Shown: positions 8,184 to 16,400 of the stretch, in pieces
How positions within the stretch are numbered: position 1 is the stretch's first letter
How the letters are laid out: each line of letters begins with the position of its first letter
Origin: Bacteroidaceae bacterium
Lineage (GTDB): Bacteria > Bacteroidota > Bacteroidia > Bacteroidales > Bacteroidaceae
NCBI GenBank assembly: GCA_017469525.1
Contig: JAFUGG010000076.1
Span: 1-36,916 of the forward strand
Direction: 5' to 3'
DNA: 36,916 bases
Translations under genes and position numbers: made by a program
Notes under the pieces: model-generated
What the model was told of the DNA's origin: nothing
Seen by the model: the letters and a program-made list of their open reading frames with translations, nothing else
Databases searched by the model: none

Positions 8184-8789
8184 CTACTCCTCTTTCTCAA
8201 TCCTGTCCAAAGGCACTTGCATATAGGCACAGCCAAGGAAACTGACGCGCACACCGACATAAGTCTTACTGTCGTCAAAGATGCGTACAATCTGTGCCCT
8301 GTTGTACGACTCAGCGAGATCCTTGATCCGGACATAATCCCCGATAACGAAATCATGGCTTGTGAAGCAAACCTCAACATCATCTTGCCCCAGCATCTGC
8401 TAAAAAAGACGCATCTCGTAGTCGGAGATGTTGGCATATTCGTCCAGCCCCTTGCTTCTCAAACCTCTCTTGGCTGGGTCGAGCATGATGGCACAAACGT
8501 TGGGAGTGTCCTCTATTATCAAGCGGTCGTTTTTAGTCATTCGCACAAAAACGACCGACGGAATGAGCACCTTCTCTACCTTCCTGCGTTCTCCTCTGCG
8601 CCACGTATGCATCTCATGCCTTGAAGCCACATAAGCTTCGAAGCCTTTGCTGATAAGACTGTCGCGGACAGACTTCTCTGCCCTCGACTTCACCCATACC
8701 ACAAACCACGGCTTTGGGGATGCAGAGATGTTGACGCCAGAGGATGTGCCCGACGCACTTTCGGTGATATGTTGATGTGAGTCTGTCAT
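8184..8789 (-). pseudogene. UpxY/NusG-like transcription antiterminator split by an in-frame TAG
   Basis: Two consecutive open segments in the same frame encode one NusG-type protein. The first (8789-8400) carries the NGN domain: WFVVWVKSRAEKSVRDSL, then GFEAYVASRHEMHTWRRGER and KVLIPSVVFVRM. The second (8396-8184) carries the KOW part, with DFVIGDYVRIKDL and GCAYMQVPLDRIEKEE. They are separated only by TAG CAG at 8402-8397, where homologues have a sense codon in the helix (RLF-x-QMLG). No frameshift is involved. UpxY proteins allow RNA polymerase to read through long capsule operons; here no such operon follows, since the next gene downstream is convergent, so this is an orphan. It may be a pseudogene, a sequencing error, or two polypeptides made by reinitiation at the ATG 3 nt after the stop. 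The ATG at 8789 is preferred over an upstream 8813 codon. Confidence 0.8.
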
Positions 8790-8884
8790 GTGTTTCGCCC
8801 TGCAAATGTGCAAAAAAAATGAAGAATGAAGAGTTAAAAAGGAAGAATTATTACACTCTTACAAAAAAACTATGGACTTTAAAC

Positions 8885-8915
8885 TTTGAACTTTGAACTT
8901 TTTTTCGTACCTTTG
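8885..8915 (+). promoter_or_regulatory. Promoter of the thiamine-uptake operon
   Basis: TTTG at 8885-8888 and TACCTTTG at 8908-8915 are spaced by 19 nt, the normal Bacteroidota -33/-7 arrangement, and sit just before the TPP riboswitch. Confidence 0.75.
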
Positions 8916-8927
8916 CACCGTCGAACA

Positions 8928-9010
8928 TCAAAAGGGTGCCCTCCATGAGGGCTGAGATTATACCTTCGAACCTGATGCAGTTAGTACTGCCGTAGGAATT
9001 GATTCGCATA
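8928..9010 (+). promoter_or_regulatory. TPP riboswitch (THI box)
   Basis: The conserved core segments occur in order: AGGGTGCCC, then GGGCTGAGATTATACC, CGAACCTGATGCAGTTAGTA and CTGCCGTAGGAATTG. These are the universally conserved pyrimidine-sensing (CTGAGA) and pyrophosphate-sensing (ACCTGAT...CGTAGGAA) elements. It lies between the promoter at 8885-8915 and the TonB receptor start at 9087, so thiamine pyrophosphate is expected to repress the operon. A short hairpin region with GATGTATCGCATC (about 9039-9051) follows and could be part of the expression platform. Confidence 0.95.
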
Positions 9011-9086
9011 AAGAAACAACAAACAGAAGGAAGGTCGTGATGTATCGCATCATGGCCTTTTGTCGTATAAAACATTATAGTAAAAG

Positions 9087-11480
9087 ATGAAAAGGATAAT
9101 TATCATGAGCCTTGCAGGCCTCATAGCTGGTTCTGCCGCAGCTCAAAATCAGCAGGAGACAAGCGACTCCATGAGAATGGAGCGGATTCAGGAATTAGTG
9201 GTGACAGCCGTCCGTGCGAAAAAGAATGCACCGTTTGCCGTAACCGAAATCAAGGAAAAGCAGTTGCAGGAGCATTCCCGTACCGGTCGTGAGCTACCCC
9301 TTCTGCTGGCCAGGACGCCTGGCATCATAGCATGGGGTGAGAACGGCCTCGGCACAGGAACCACCTACATGCGCATCCGAGGTGCTGGCGACTCGCGCAT
9401 CAACGTCACCCTCGACGGTGTTCCCCTCAACTCTCCCGAGGACCAATGCGTCTTCTGGGCAAACATGAATAGCTATGCCGCTCTGCTGGGCAGCGTGCAG
9501 GTGCAGCGAGGCGTCGGCACAAGCACAAATGGCGACGGAGCCTTCGGCGGAAGCATAGCCCTCTCGATGGCAGAGCCTTCGCTCAAGCCCCAGGGAGAAG
9601 TCAACTTCTCATACGGGTCGTACAATACGATGAACTATGGCGTACGAGCTTCGACGGGGCTTCTCTGGAAACATCTCGTCATCGACGGAGCATGGCATCA
9701 GACACAAGCCGACGGCTTCCTCCACGGAACGGACGGACGCTCCGGCTCATACTATGGAGGCATCACGTGGATGCCCAACGAGCGCTTCACGCTTCGATAC
9801 AAGAACGTGGGCAACTATGAACACACGGGACAAGCGTGGAATGGCGTCACTGCAGGCGACAACGACCTCTCCCTCATGGACGGCACCTACGGCGAAGCAA
9901 CGGGCATCAAGACCTATCGCGACCTCTACGAACGAGGCCTCGGGAAGTTCAATTCGCTCTACGAGAGGCTTGCCTACGATGAGGACGGCAACTTCGCCCG
10001 TGATGCCGAGGGCAACTACCTGACCGAACGTTACACCATGCGCGACGGCACCTTCTGGCCGCGCACTACCGACAACTTCAAGCAGAACCACAACATCCTC
10101 TCCATGGCCTGGGACATCAACCAGCATTGGAGCACGACAGCCACACTGCACTACACCTATGGCTACGGCTACTATGAGGAATTCCGACCCGACAACAAAC
10201 TGCCCAAGAAGTTCGGGCTCAACTATTTCAAGGACGACGGCAAAGAGAAGAAGAGCGATGTGGTTCGTCAGAAAGGACTCAAGCAGCACACCTACGGATT
10301 GCTCTGGAACGCCAACTATAAGGACAGGCATTGGGACGTGATAGGCGGGCTGGCACTGCAACGCTTCAATGGCAATCACTTCGGATACATTACTTATATA
10401 AAGGACGAAGCCATAGCTGGCGAAGTCCTCAACGACGGACGCTACACATACTACGACTCCGATGCCACGAAAGACGACCACAGCCTCTTCGTCAAGGCAT
10501 CCTATAACATCGGAGCCGGATGGTCTGCCTGGGGAGACCTGCAGTACCGCCACGTAGGCTACCGCACCGATGGCTACAACGACAAGTTCGTCAAGCAGGA
10601 CGATGGCACATACGACAAGCACTGGCTCGACATCAACAAGCACTACCATTTCGTCAATCCCAAGGCAGGCATCAGCTGGCATCACGGCGGCCACATGGCC
10701 TACGCCTCGCATGCCATTGCCAACCGTGAGCCGGAGCGCAACAACTTCACCGATAACGGCCACTATCCGGCTCCCAAGGCTGAACGCGTGTTCGACACGG
10801 AAGCCGGCTACAGCTACACGGCAAAGAACTGGCACGCAGGCATCAACCTCTACCACATGTACTACAACAACCAGTTCGTGCAGACAGGCATGGAGAGCGA
10901 CATTGGCGAGAAACTGACCACAAACATCAAAAAGAGCTACCGCATGGGCATCGAGCTGACAGCCGGAGTGGACATCACGAAATGGCTCTCACTCGAAGGT
11001 AATGCCGCACTCAGCAGAAACCGCATTCTCGACTTCGACGAAGAGGCAAGCGTATATTGGGAAGACGACTGGCAGACCATTCACTACGACAATTCCACCC
11101 TCGCCTTCTCGCCGTCCGTGCTCCTGAATGGCTTCCTAAATTTCCACTTGAAAGGCATCGAAGCAACCTGGCACACAAACTTCGTCAGCCGCCAATATCT
11201 CGACAATACAGAGAACAAAGACCGCTCGCTACCTTCCTACTCTACCTCCAACCTCAGCCTCTCCTACACCCTACCCTGCAAGCGATGGGCAGGCCTGCGG
11301 GAAGTCATCTTCGGCTCCACCCTCACGAATCTCTTCGGGCGTCGCTATGCAGCCAACGGTTGGGTCTATAGCACCATCTGCGAAGGCTACGGACACCCCG
11401 ACGACAATCGTTACTATCAGATAGGCTTCATCCCTGCTGCAGGCTTCACCGCCATGGGAAGCGTGACGCTACGATTTTAA
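9087..11480 (+). CDS. TonB-dependent outer-membrane receptor, predicted thiamine transporter
   Basis: The 797-residue protein has a signal peptide (MKRIIIMSLAGLIAGSAAAQ), a TonB-box-like segment (IQELVVTAVRA), a plug domain at about residues 50-160 (ELPLLLARTPGI, then TYMRIRGAGDSRINVTLDGV and VQVQRGVGTSTNGDGAFGG) and a long beta-barrel ending in aromatic FTAMGSVTLRF, as needed for BAM insertion. Receptors of this type use the proton-motive force through TonB-ExbBD to import scarce ligands. The TPP riboswitch upstream and the PnuC-type carrier downstream make thiamine or a derivative the probable ligand; this is inferred from context. There is no SusD partner, consistent with a vitamin rather than a glycan receptor. 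Confidence 0.93.
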   Translation: MKRIIIMSLAGLIAGSAAAQNQQETSDSMRMERIQELVVTAVRAKKNAPFAVTEIKEKQLQEHSRTGRELPLLLARTPGIIAWGENGLGTGTTYMRIRGAGDSRINVTLDGVPLNSPEDQCVFWANMNSYAALLGSVQVQRGVGTSTNGDGAFGGSIALSMAEPSLKPQGEVNFSYGSYNTMNYGVRASTGLLWKHLVIDGAWHQTQADGFLHGTDGRSGSYYGGITWMPNERFTLRYKNVGNYEHTGQAWNGVTAGDNDLSLMDGTYGEATGIKTYRDLYERGLGKFNSLYERLAYDEDGNFARDAEGNYLTERYTMRDGTFWPRTTDNFKQNHNILSMAWDINQHWSTTATLHYTYGYGYYEEFRPDNKLPKKFGLNYFKDDGKEKKSDVVRQKGLKQHTYGLLWNANYKDRHWDVIGGLALQRFNGNHFGYITYIKDEAIAGEVLNDGRYTYYDSDATKDDHSLFVKASYNIGAGWSAWGDLQYRHVGYRTDGYNDKFVKQDDGTYDKHWLDINKHYHFVNPKAGISWHHGGHMAYASHAIANREPERNNFTDNGHYPAPKAERVFDTEAGYSYTAKNWHAGINLYHMYYNNQFVQTGMESDIGEKLTTNIKKSYRMGIELTAGVDITKWLSLEGNAALSRNRILDFDEEASVYWEDDWQTIHYDNSTLAFSPSVLLNGFLNFHLKGIEATWHTNFVSRQYLDNTENKDRSLPSYSTSNLSLSYTLPCKRWAGLREVIFGSTLTNLFGRRYAANGWVYSTICEGYGHPDDNRYYQIGFIPAAGFTAMGSVTLRF

Positions 11481-11481
11481 A

Positions 11482-11519
11482 GTTAAAAAGTTGAAAAGTT
11501 GAAAAGTTGAAAAGTTAAA
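11482..11519 (+). repeat. Octanucleotide tandem repeat before pnuC
   Basis: GTT recurs at 11482, 11490, 11498, 11506 and 11514 in units of GTTGAAAA/GTTAAAAA, an exact 8-bp period that fills the whole gap between the receptor stop and the pnuC ATG at 11520. No Shine-Dalgarno sequence is present. Slippage would change spacing, not reading frame. Confidence 0.8.
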
Positions 11520-12140
11520 ATGGACTTCCTCTTAAATCATTGGCTCGACATCACTACGACGCTTCTTGGACTGGCTTACATCCTGCTGGAGTATAAGGCA
11601 TCGATATGGATGTGGGCAGTGGGGGCAGCCATGCAGATTCTTGGCATCGCGCTCTACTACCAGAAAGGCTTGTATGCCGATTGCGGCATGGAGTTCTACT
11701 ACCTGGCTATGACTACTTACGGCTATTGGCAATGGATGAGACCACGTCCTGGGGCCTCAAACCTGAAGGAAGTGCTTCCCATCAGACACATCCCCACAGC
11801 TCTTGCCCTGATTTGGACAGCAATCTTCCTCGTCTTGTGGTTCGGCATCTGGTGGCTGCTGACATCCTTCACCGACTCCACCGTTCCCATTGCCGACTCC
11901 TTCACCACAGCCCTCTCCCTCGTCGGCATCTGGGCTTTGGCACATAAGTACCTGGAGCAATGGTTCGTATGGATAGCGGTGGACGTCGTCACCTGCGTGC
12001 TCTACTTCCATAAGGACATCCCCTTCAAGGCATCGCTCTATGGCCTCTACGTCGTCATCGCAGTCTTTGGCTACATGCGCTGGCGCAGGATGATGAAGAA
12101 AAAGCCTCTCCCCAACCCTCTCCTAAAGGAGAGGGAGTAG
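11520..12140 (+). CDS. pnuC: PnuC-family transporter, predicted thiamine uptake (PnuT-like)
   Basis: The 206-residue protein has about seven membrane segments and the PnuC family core: LLGLAYILLEYKASIWMWAVG, MQILGIALYYQKGLYADCGM and YYLAMTTYGYWQW, with a second half-repeat ending in EQWFVWIAVDVVTCVLYFHK. PnuC carriers move vitamin-like substrates (nicotinamide riboside, riboflavin, thiamine) by facilitated diffusion, with intracellular phosphorylation trapping them. The TPP riboswitch at the head of this operon points to thiamine. The last dozen codons (KKKPLPNPLLKERE) are encoded by a repetitive palindrome at 12116-12135 and look like an added, non-functional tail. The next gene, a HAD phosphatase, starts 21 bp later. 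Confidence 0.9.
   Translation: MDFLLNHWLDITTTLLGLAYILLEYKASIWMWAVGAAMQILGIALYYQKGLYADCGMEFYYLAMTTYGYWQWMRPRPGASNLKEVLPIRHIPTALALIWTAIFLVLWFGIWWLLTSFTDSTVPIADSFTTALSLVGIWALAHKYLEQWFVWIAVDVVTCVLYFHKDIPFKASLYGLYVVIAVFGYMRWRRMMKKKPLPNPLLKERE
12116..12135. repeat. Palindromic element inside the pnuC 3' end
   Basis: CCCTCTCC-TAAA-GGAGAGGG forms an exact 8-bp stem. It belongs to the same C/G-rich class as 12287-12304 and provides the final codons of pnuC. Confidence 0.75.
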
Positions 12141-12161
12141 TAAATTGTCAAATTGTAAATA

Positions 12162-12857
12162 ATGACGACTGATATCATCTTCGACCTGGGCGGCGTTCTG
12201 CTTGACCTCAACATGACGGGCGTAGGAGAAGCCTGCAATCGCCTCGGCATCAATCCCGAGTTGTTCTTCGTGAAAGCTGAAAACACCTCCCCTTTGGGGG
12301 AGGACGGGAGAGGGGCCTCTACCGTTTGCCAAGGCATATCGGCAAGCCAAGCCATCACAGCCTATCAAGTGGGCATGATGACGAGCGATGAGTTCCTGAA
12401 ACTCGTGCTGAGTCACTGTGCCAAAGGCATCACGCGCGAGGACGTCATCGAAGCATGGAACGCTTGCCTTGGCACCATCCCAAAGGAAAGGCTCGACATG
12501 ATAAAAGAACTGCGACGCAAGGGATACGGCACGCACCTGCTCTCCAACACGAACGACTTGCACTGGGAAGAAATCAAGCACCGCTGCTTCTCAGAGCCCG
12601 GCTACACATGCCGCGACCTCTTCGACCACGTCTTCGTCTCCCACGAACTGCATCTTGCCAAGCCCGACCCTGCCATCTATCATCACGCAGTGAGCATGAT
12701 AGGAGCCCCTGCAGGACAATGCCTCTTCATCGACGATGCAGAGGTGAACGTCGAGGCAGCCAAGCGCGAAGGACTGCAAGGCGCATGGCTCGACATCAAC
12801 AGAAAAGACCACCTTCGCGACATACTTTCCCCATACCTCCGCCAGCAGGAAATATAG
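12162..12857 (+). CDS. HAD-superfamily hydrolase (subfamily IA, YihX-like)
   Basis: The 231-residue protein has the four HAD motifs: FDLGGVLLDLN (nucleophile Asp8; the usual second Asp replaced by Gly as in the YihX-type branch), LLSNTND (Ser/Thr), HLAKPDPAIY (Lys) and CLFIDDAEVNVEAA (acidic pair). It should dephosphorylate a small phosphorylated metabolite. It is the third gene of the TPP-riboswitch operon, so a thiamine phosphate is one possible substrate, but no sequence feature shows this. Residues about 42-55 (ENTSPLGEDGRGAS) are encoded by a palindromic repeat at 12287-12304 and its flank and are probably an in-frame insertion in the cap domain. Confidence 0.88.
   Translation: MTTDIIFDLGGVLLDLNMTGVGEACNRLGINPELFFVKAENTSPLGEDGRGASTVCQGISASQAITAYQVGMMTSDEFLKLVLSHCAKGITREDVIEAWNACLGTIPKERLDMIKELRRKGYGTHLLSNTNDLHWEEIKHRCFSEPGYTCRDLFDHVFVSHELHLAKPDPAIYHHAVSMIGAPAGQCLFIDDAEVNVEAAKREGLQGAWLDINRKDHLRDILSPYLRQQEI
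12287..12304. repeat. Palindromic element inserted in-frame in the HAD gene
   Basis: CCTCCCC-TTT-GGGGGAGG forms a 7-bp stem and is followed by GACGGGAGAGGGG. The same C/G-rich style as 12116-12135, 170 bp upstream, suggests one mobile or dispersed repeat class. It keeps the reading frame open. Confidence 0.7.
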
Positions 12858-12901
12858 GCGACATACAATGCCCATCCTCTCTCCCTCCAGCAAGGATGTG
12901 T

Positions 12902-12923
12902 TTGCACATACATGTATGTGCAA
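12902..12923. repeat. Perfect 22-bp palindrome
   Basis: The half-site TTGCACATACA is followed directly by its exact reverse complement. The 17 bp starting at 12900 (GTTTGCACATACATG...) also occur at 4243, in the inverted repeat there. Confidence 0.85.
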
Positions 12924-12957
12924 TTGAATATTATTGCAATCCGGGGAAAAGCAATAA

Positions 12958-13066
12958 TTCTTTTGCCAAAGTATTAGTATTCTTTTGCCAAAGTATTAGT
13001 ATTCTTTTGCCAAAGTATTAGTATTCCTTTGCCAAAGTATTAGTATTCCTTTGCCAAAGTATTAGC
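12958..13066. repeat. Five-copy 22-bp tandem array
   Basis: The unit starting GCCAAAGTATTAGTATTC occurs at 12965, 12987, 13009, 13031 and 13053; the first three continue TTTT and the next CTTT, and the last copy is truncated. No spacers separate the units and the 22-bp period is not a multiple of three, so it is neither a CRISPR nor a coding repeat. It fills part of the convergent gap 12858-13257, where I see no gene. Confidence 0.9.
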
Positions 13067-13154
13067 AAACTCCACACTATGCTTTGTCAACTGTCGAGAC
13101 GTAAGACAAAGGTGGTCTCGGCAATCAGGCGTCAGCTGGCGTAACCCCACTACG

Positions 13155-13205
13155 AAAAAAGCCTTCCCCCTCGCTGTTCACAAGGAGGAAGGCTTCTGAT
13201 TTTTC
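13155..13205. terminator. Bidirectional terminator between convergent operons
   Basis: AGCCTTCC (13160-13167) pairs with GGAAGGCT (13187-13194). An A-run precedes the stem and TTTTT follows it, so it can end transcription in both directions; on the minus strand the stem is followed by TTTTTT, the stronger orientation. It serves the thiamine operon (plus) and the surface-protein cluster (minus). Confidence 0.8.
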
Positions 13206-13257
13206 GCCCAATCAATGCTTGTATACAGCATCAGGCAGACGAGTCGGAGAGTGCAGC

Positions 13258-13437
13258 TTAGTCGTCACCCCAGACGTCCCAGTCGTCGCATTGTGGTGCA
13301 CGGGCAGGACCCGTGCCACCGCCGCCGTAGCCGATACCGTCGCCGTCGATTTTCGTTATCTCGCTGGCGCAAAGCATCTGCACCTGCAGAGCCACGTCTG
13401 TCTTTGTTGTAGGCCTTTGATATGCTTTCTTTCTCAT
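13258..13437 (-). CDS. 59-residue small protein, paralogue A of a pair
   Basis: The frame starts at ATG 13437, 22 bp after the stop of the 1730-residue surface protein, and ends in TAA. The protein has a basic N-terminus (MRKKAYQRPTTKTDVALQVQ), a short MLCASEITK segment, a Gly-rich part and the C-terminus GTGPARAPQCDDWDVWGDD. It has no signal peptide or membrane segment. A paralogue at 18714-18893 has the same length, 42 of 59 identical residues and an identical last 19 residues. Within those 19 codons all seven base differences are silent, which shows selection on the protein. The N-terminal style (KK-x-Y-x-KP...LQ-x-QML) is common in small unnamed proteins of Prevotella/Bacteroides. Function unknown; the tight position behind a large surface protein suggests an accessory or peptide-precursor role. 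Confidence 0.85.
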   Translation of the reverse strand: MRKKAYQRPTTKTDVALQVQMLCASEITKIDGDGIGYGGGGTGPARAPQCDDWDVWGDD

Positions 13438-13459
13438 ATAGAATTATGAATTTAATTTG

Positions 13460-16400
13460 TTACTTAATCAGTACTTTACGTCCACCCTTAATATAGATAC
13501 CCTTAGGCAATTTGCCATTCACGATTTTTCCACTAAGATCATAGATTGCTCCGTTTGATTCTTCACTCTCCACTCTTAGTACTTCATTCATACCTGTGGC
13601 ATCATCATCGAAGTTCATTACGAATGCTTTGATGTCGCCTGAGAGGTCGCCGGCTGTAATGCCGATGAGGTCGAAGTATGCATGGAAAGCCTTGATGGGG
13701 ATGTCCGCACCAGGATAGTGGAGGGTATTGTTGGGGGCGAGATAGAGCACGCTCTTGTCGTCTGTTTCCAGAGTATCAGGAGCCCACGTGCCGACGAATG
13801 CGATATTGCTGGCCGTACTCTTGGGCTGGTCTGTTACGCTGACGTTGGGGTTCAGGAAAACAAGACTCTGCCAATATATAGTGCGATATCCGAAGTTCTT
13901 GAACTTGATGAGATAGGGCTTGCCGGCTTCCATTCTGTCGGTGACGTCGGTGAAGTTCAGGGTGAGTGTGCCGTCAGCATACGAGCTGCTCGTCAGTTCC
14001 TTGACAATGGCGTTGCAGAAGGCGTTGCCGAGAACATTACACTTGCCGTCGTCCGTGGTCAGTTCCACATCGAAGGGCAGGCAGATGGTGTTCCATTTAT
14101 TGTCGGCATAGAGGTTGAGGTTGCGCATGGTGATGTTCGTCTCGCCGGCATCGGTGAGGCTTGCTATCTTGGCGCTATTATCGGCATCAGCATCGAGGAT
14201 ATAGCTGGCAACGATGCAGGTATTGGCTGTTCCCATAGTAAAGTCGGTTGTCCGAGCATGTGGGTCAGCAATAGTTGCATCTGTTCCTAATATCTGAATG
14301 CCTTCTTCATAGGGGACAATCTCTACGTCGTCGGCCATCTTGTCGCCGTTTGTATACCTTGCGTCATCGCAAGTGAGCGCAGCCTTCTGGTCTTTGGTCA
14401 GATAAAGGTCACCGTCGAAGAAGATGCCCTGCTCCCAGGTCTTCAACCTGCTGTTCTCATAGATGGCTTCCGTGTCTTCGTTGACATTGAAGTTCGCATC
14501 AGGGAAACGCACCTTGTAAGCCTTGTCGCTGGTGGGAGCGCAGGTGAAGTAGCAGCGGGTGACAGTGGCATTCTGATTGTAAGTGAGTATGCCCTGTGCG
14601 CCGACATCGCTCATATCCTGAGTCTCATTGAGGTAGAGGCAGTCGCTGATGGTTGCCTGGTAAGCATAGCCGGCAATGCCGCCGAAGCGTACCTCGTGGT
14701 ACGTGATGCCCTGGTCGGGATTGAGTGAATGATCAACCACCTCCCAGCTTGCCTTGCTGGTGCAGCCTTTGATATTGCCGTCTGTGATACGACCTACAAC
14801 GCCACCGGTGTTGATTATGTTGTGATAGTTGTCGATGGAGATCAGCACATCGTCGCCAACGTGACAGTTCTCGATGAGTGATGCGCTCTCCTCTACCCAA
14901 CCGGCAATGGGACCGCAGTCAATGACAGTGCCACCAACCTTCTCAAACTTGCAGTGCTCTACGTTGAGGTTCTTGACAGTGCCGTTGATGACAGCTCCGA
15001 AGACACCGAGAGGATGATAGCTGCTGCTGGCAATTCTCAAGCCACTGATGGTGTGACCACCACCGTCGAAGATGCCGCCAAAGTAGTTCTTTCTGGCGTT
15101 AAAGTTTCCAAACCCCAAGTAGCCTACAGGGACATAGTTATTCTCTGTGTCGTAGTCATACTCCAGGTCGGCCATCAGTTTGAAGTGCTTACCGATGTGT
15201 TTCTCCCAAGCACTGCCCTTGATGTCCTGAGCCAGTTTGTCCATGTGGGCAGTTGTCCAGATTAGGTAGGGATTCTCCTCGGTGCCTCGGCCGGGGAAGA
15301 TCGACTCGCTGATGGTTGTGGTGATGGTCAGGTCACTGGTGAGCGTGGCCTTGTCATTGTCGTCAACATTGCTCAGGGCGTAGCCGTACTGCGGATTGTC
15401 GGGAGTGCAGACAAGCTGGAACTCGGTTCCGCTCGTGTAATAGTCGGTGCCGTTGTATGTCACAGCGGGTGTGGGGATTGGCTCTGCCAGAGTGGTAGTA
15501 CCACCTTCCACGGGAGCGATCTCGATGGTGTACACGACCTGGGCACCCTCCACGTCTTCGCCGTAGCGTGAGTCTTCCTTACCTACGCCGCCCAGATAGC
15601 CGACGGTCTTGCGGTAGTAGTTGGAGGTCAGCGTGAGGTCTTGATTGCCACCAATTATGGCACCAGTGTTGTAGCAATCCCTGACATAGGTCATGCCGCC
15701 CTCGGTAACCTCGTTGGTGAACTGGGCCTCGCTGAAGCAGTTGGATACCGTCACATAGCGACCGGCACCCATACCGACGATGCCGCCCAGGGCGCCCTCG
15801 TCTGTAGTATTGTCCACAGTGACATGGAAGGTTACATCGTTGGCCACTGAGCATTTTTCGATGCTATTAAGACCAAAGGTCACTGCAACAATGCCGCCTA
15901 CTATCTGGCTGTCGGCAGCAACGGTGAAGTCGCTGTTGGCCAGCTTAACGTTCTTGACAGAGCCAGGCTCAACATCGCTGAACATACAGCCGAAGAGACC
16001 AAGGGTCCTGACGTTTGGCTCGTTGAGGGTGATGCCGCTGATGGTGTGGCCGCCGCCGTCGAAGTTGCCGTTGAAGATTCTGAGGTCATGTATCGAATGG
16101 AAATAGCCAATCGGCGTGAAATTACTGTTGAAGCCAGTGAAGATGGGCACATCGCTATAGTCGATGTCGGCAGTCTGCTTGAAATACTGACCGGTGAAGC
16201 AGAGAGTACCAAGCGCAGAGTTGTTGACCTCTTCTGCCAGGGCATTGAGACCAGCCACATTGGAAATAGTGAAGGGGTCGGCCTCCGTGCCCTTACCGCC
16301 CCACTCCATGCGGGCGATGTTGGTGGGCCTTACGGTAACGGAAGCCTCGGGCATGGTGAAGGTGTTGTCGCTCGCCAGGTCGGCAGTCTCCACAACGACA

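Noticed and set aside
8400..8402. Recoding of TAG as an amino acid in this organism
   Set aside because: Several intact genes here, such as pnuC and the EEP protein, end normally at TAG, so general TAG recoding is not supported.
9747..10856. 369-codon minus-strand frame opposite the TonB receptor
   Set aside because: Val-rich antisense shadow of a receptor with intact plug and barrel; no motif or start signal.
12958..13066. Possible CRISPR array
   Set aside because: The 22-bp units are contiguous with no spacers and there are no cas genes in the window.
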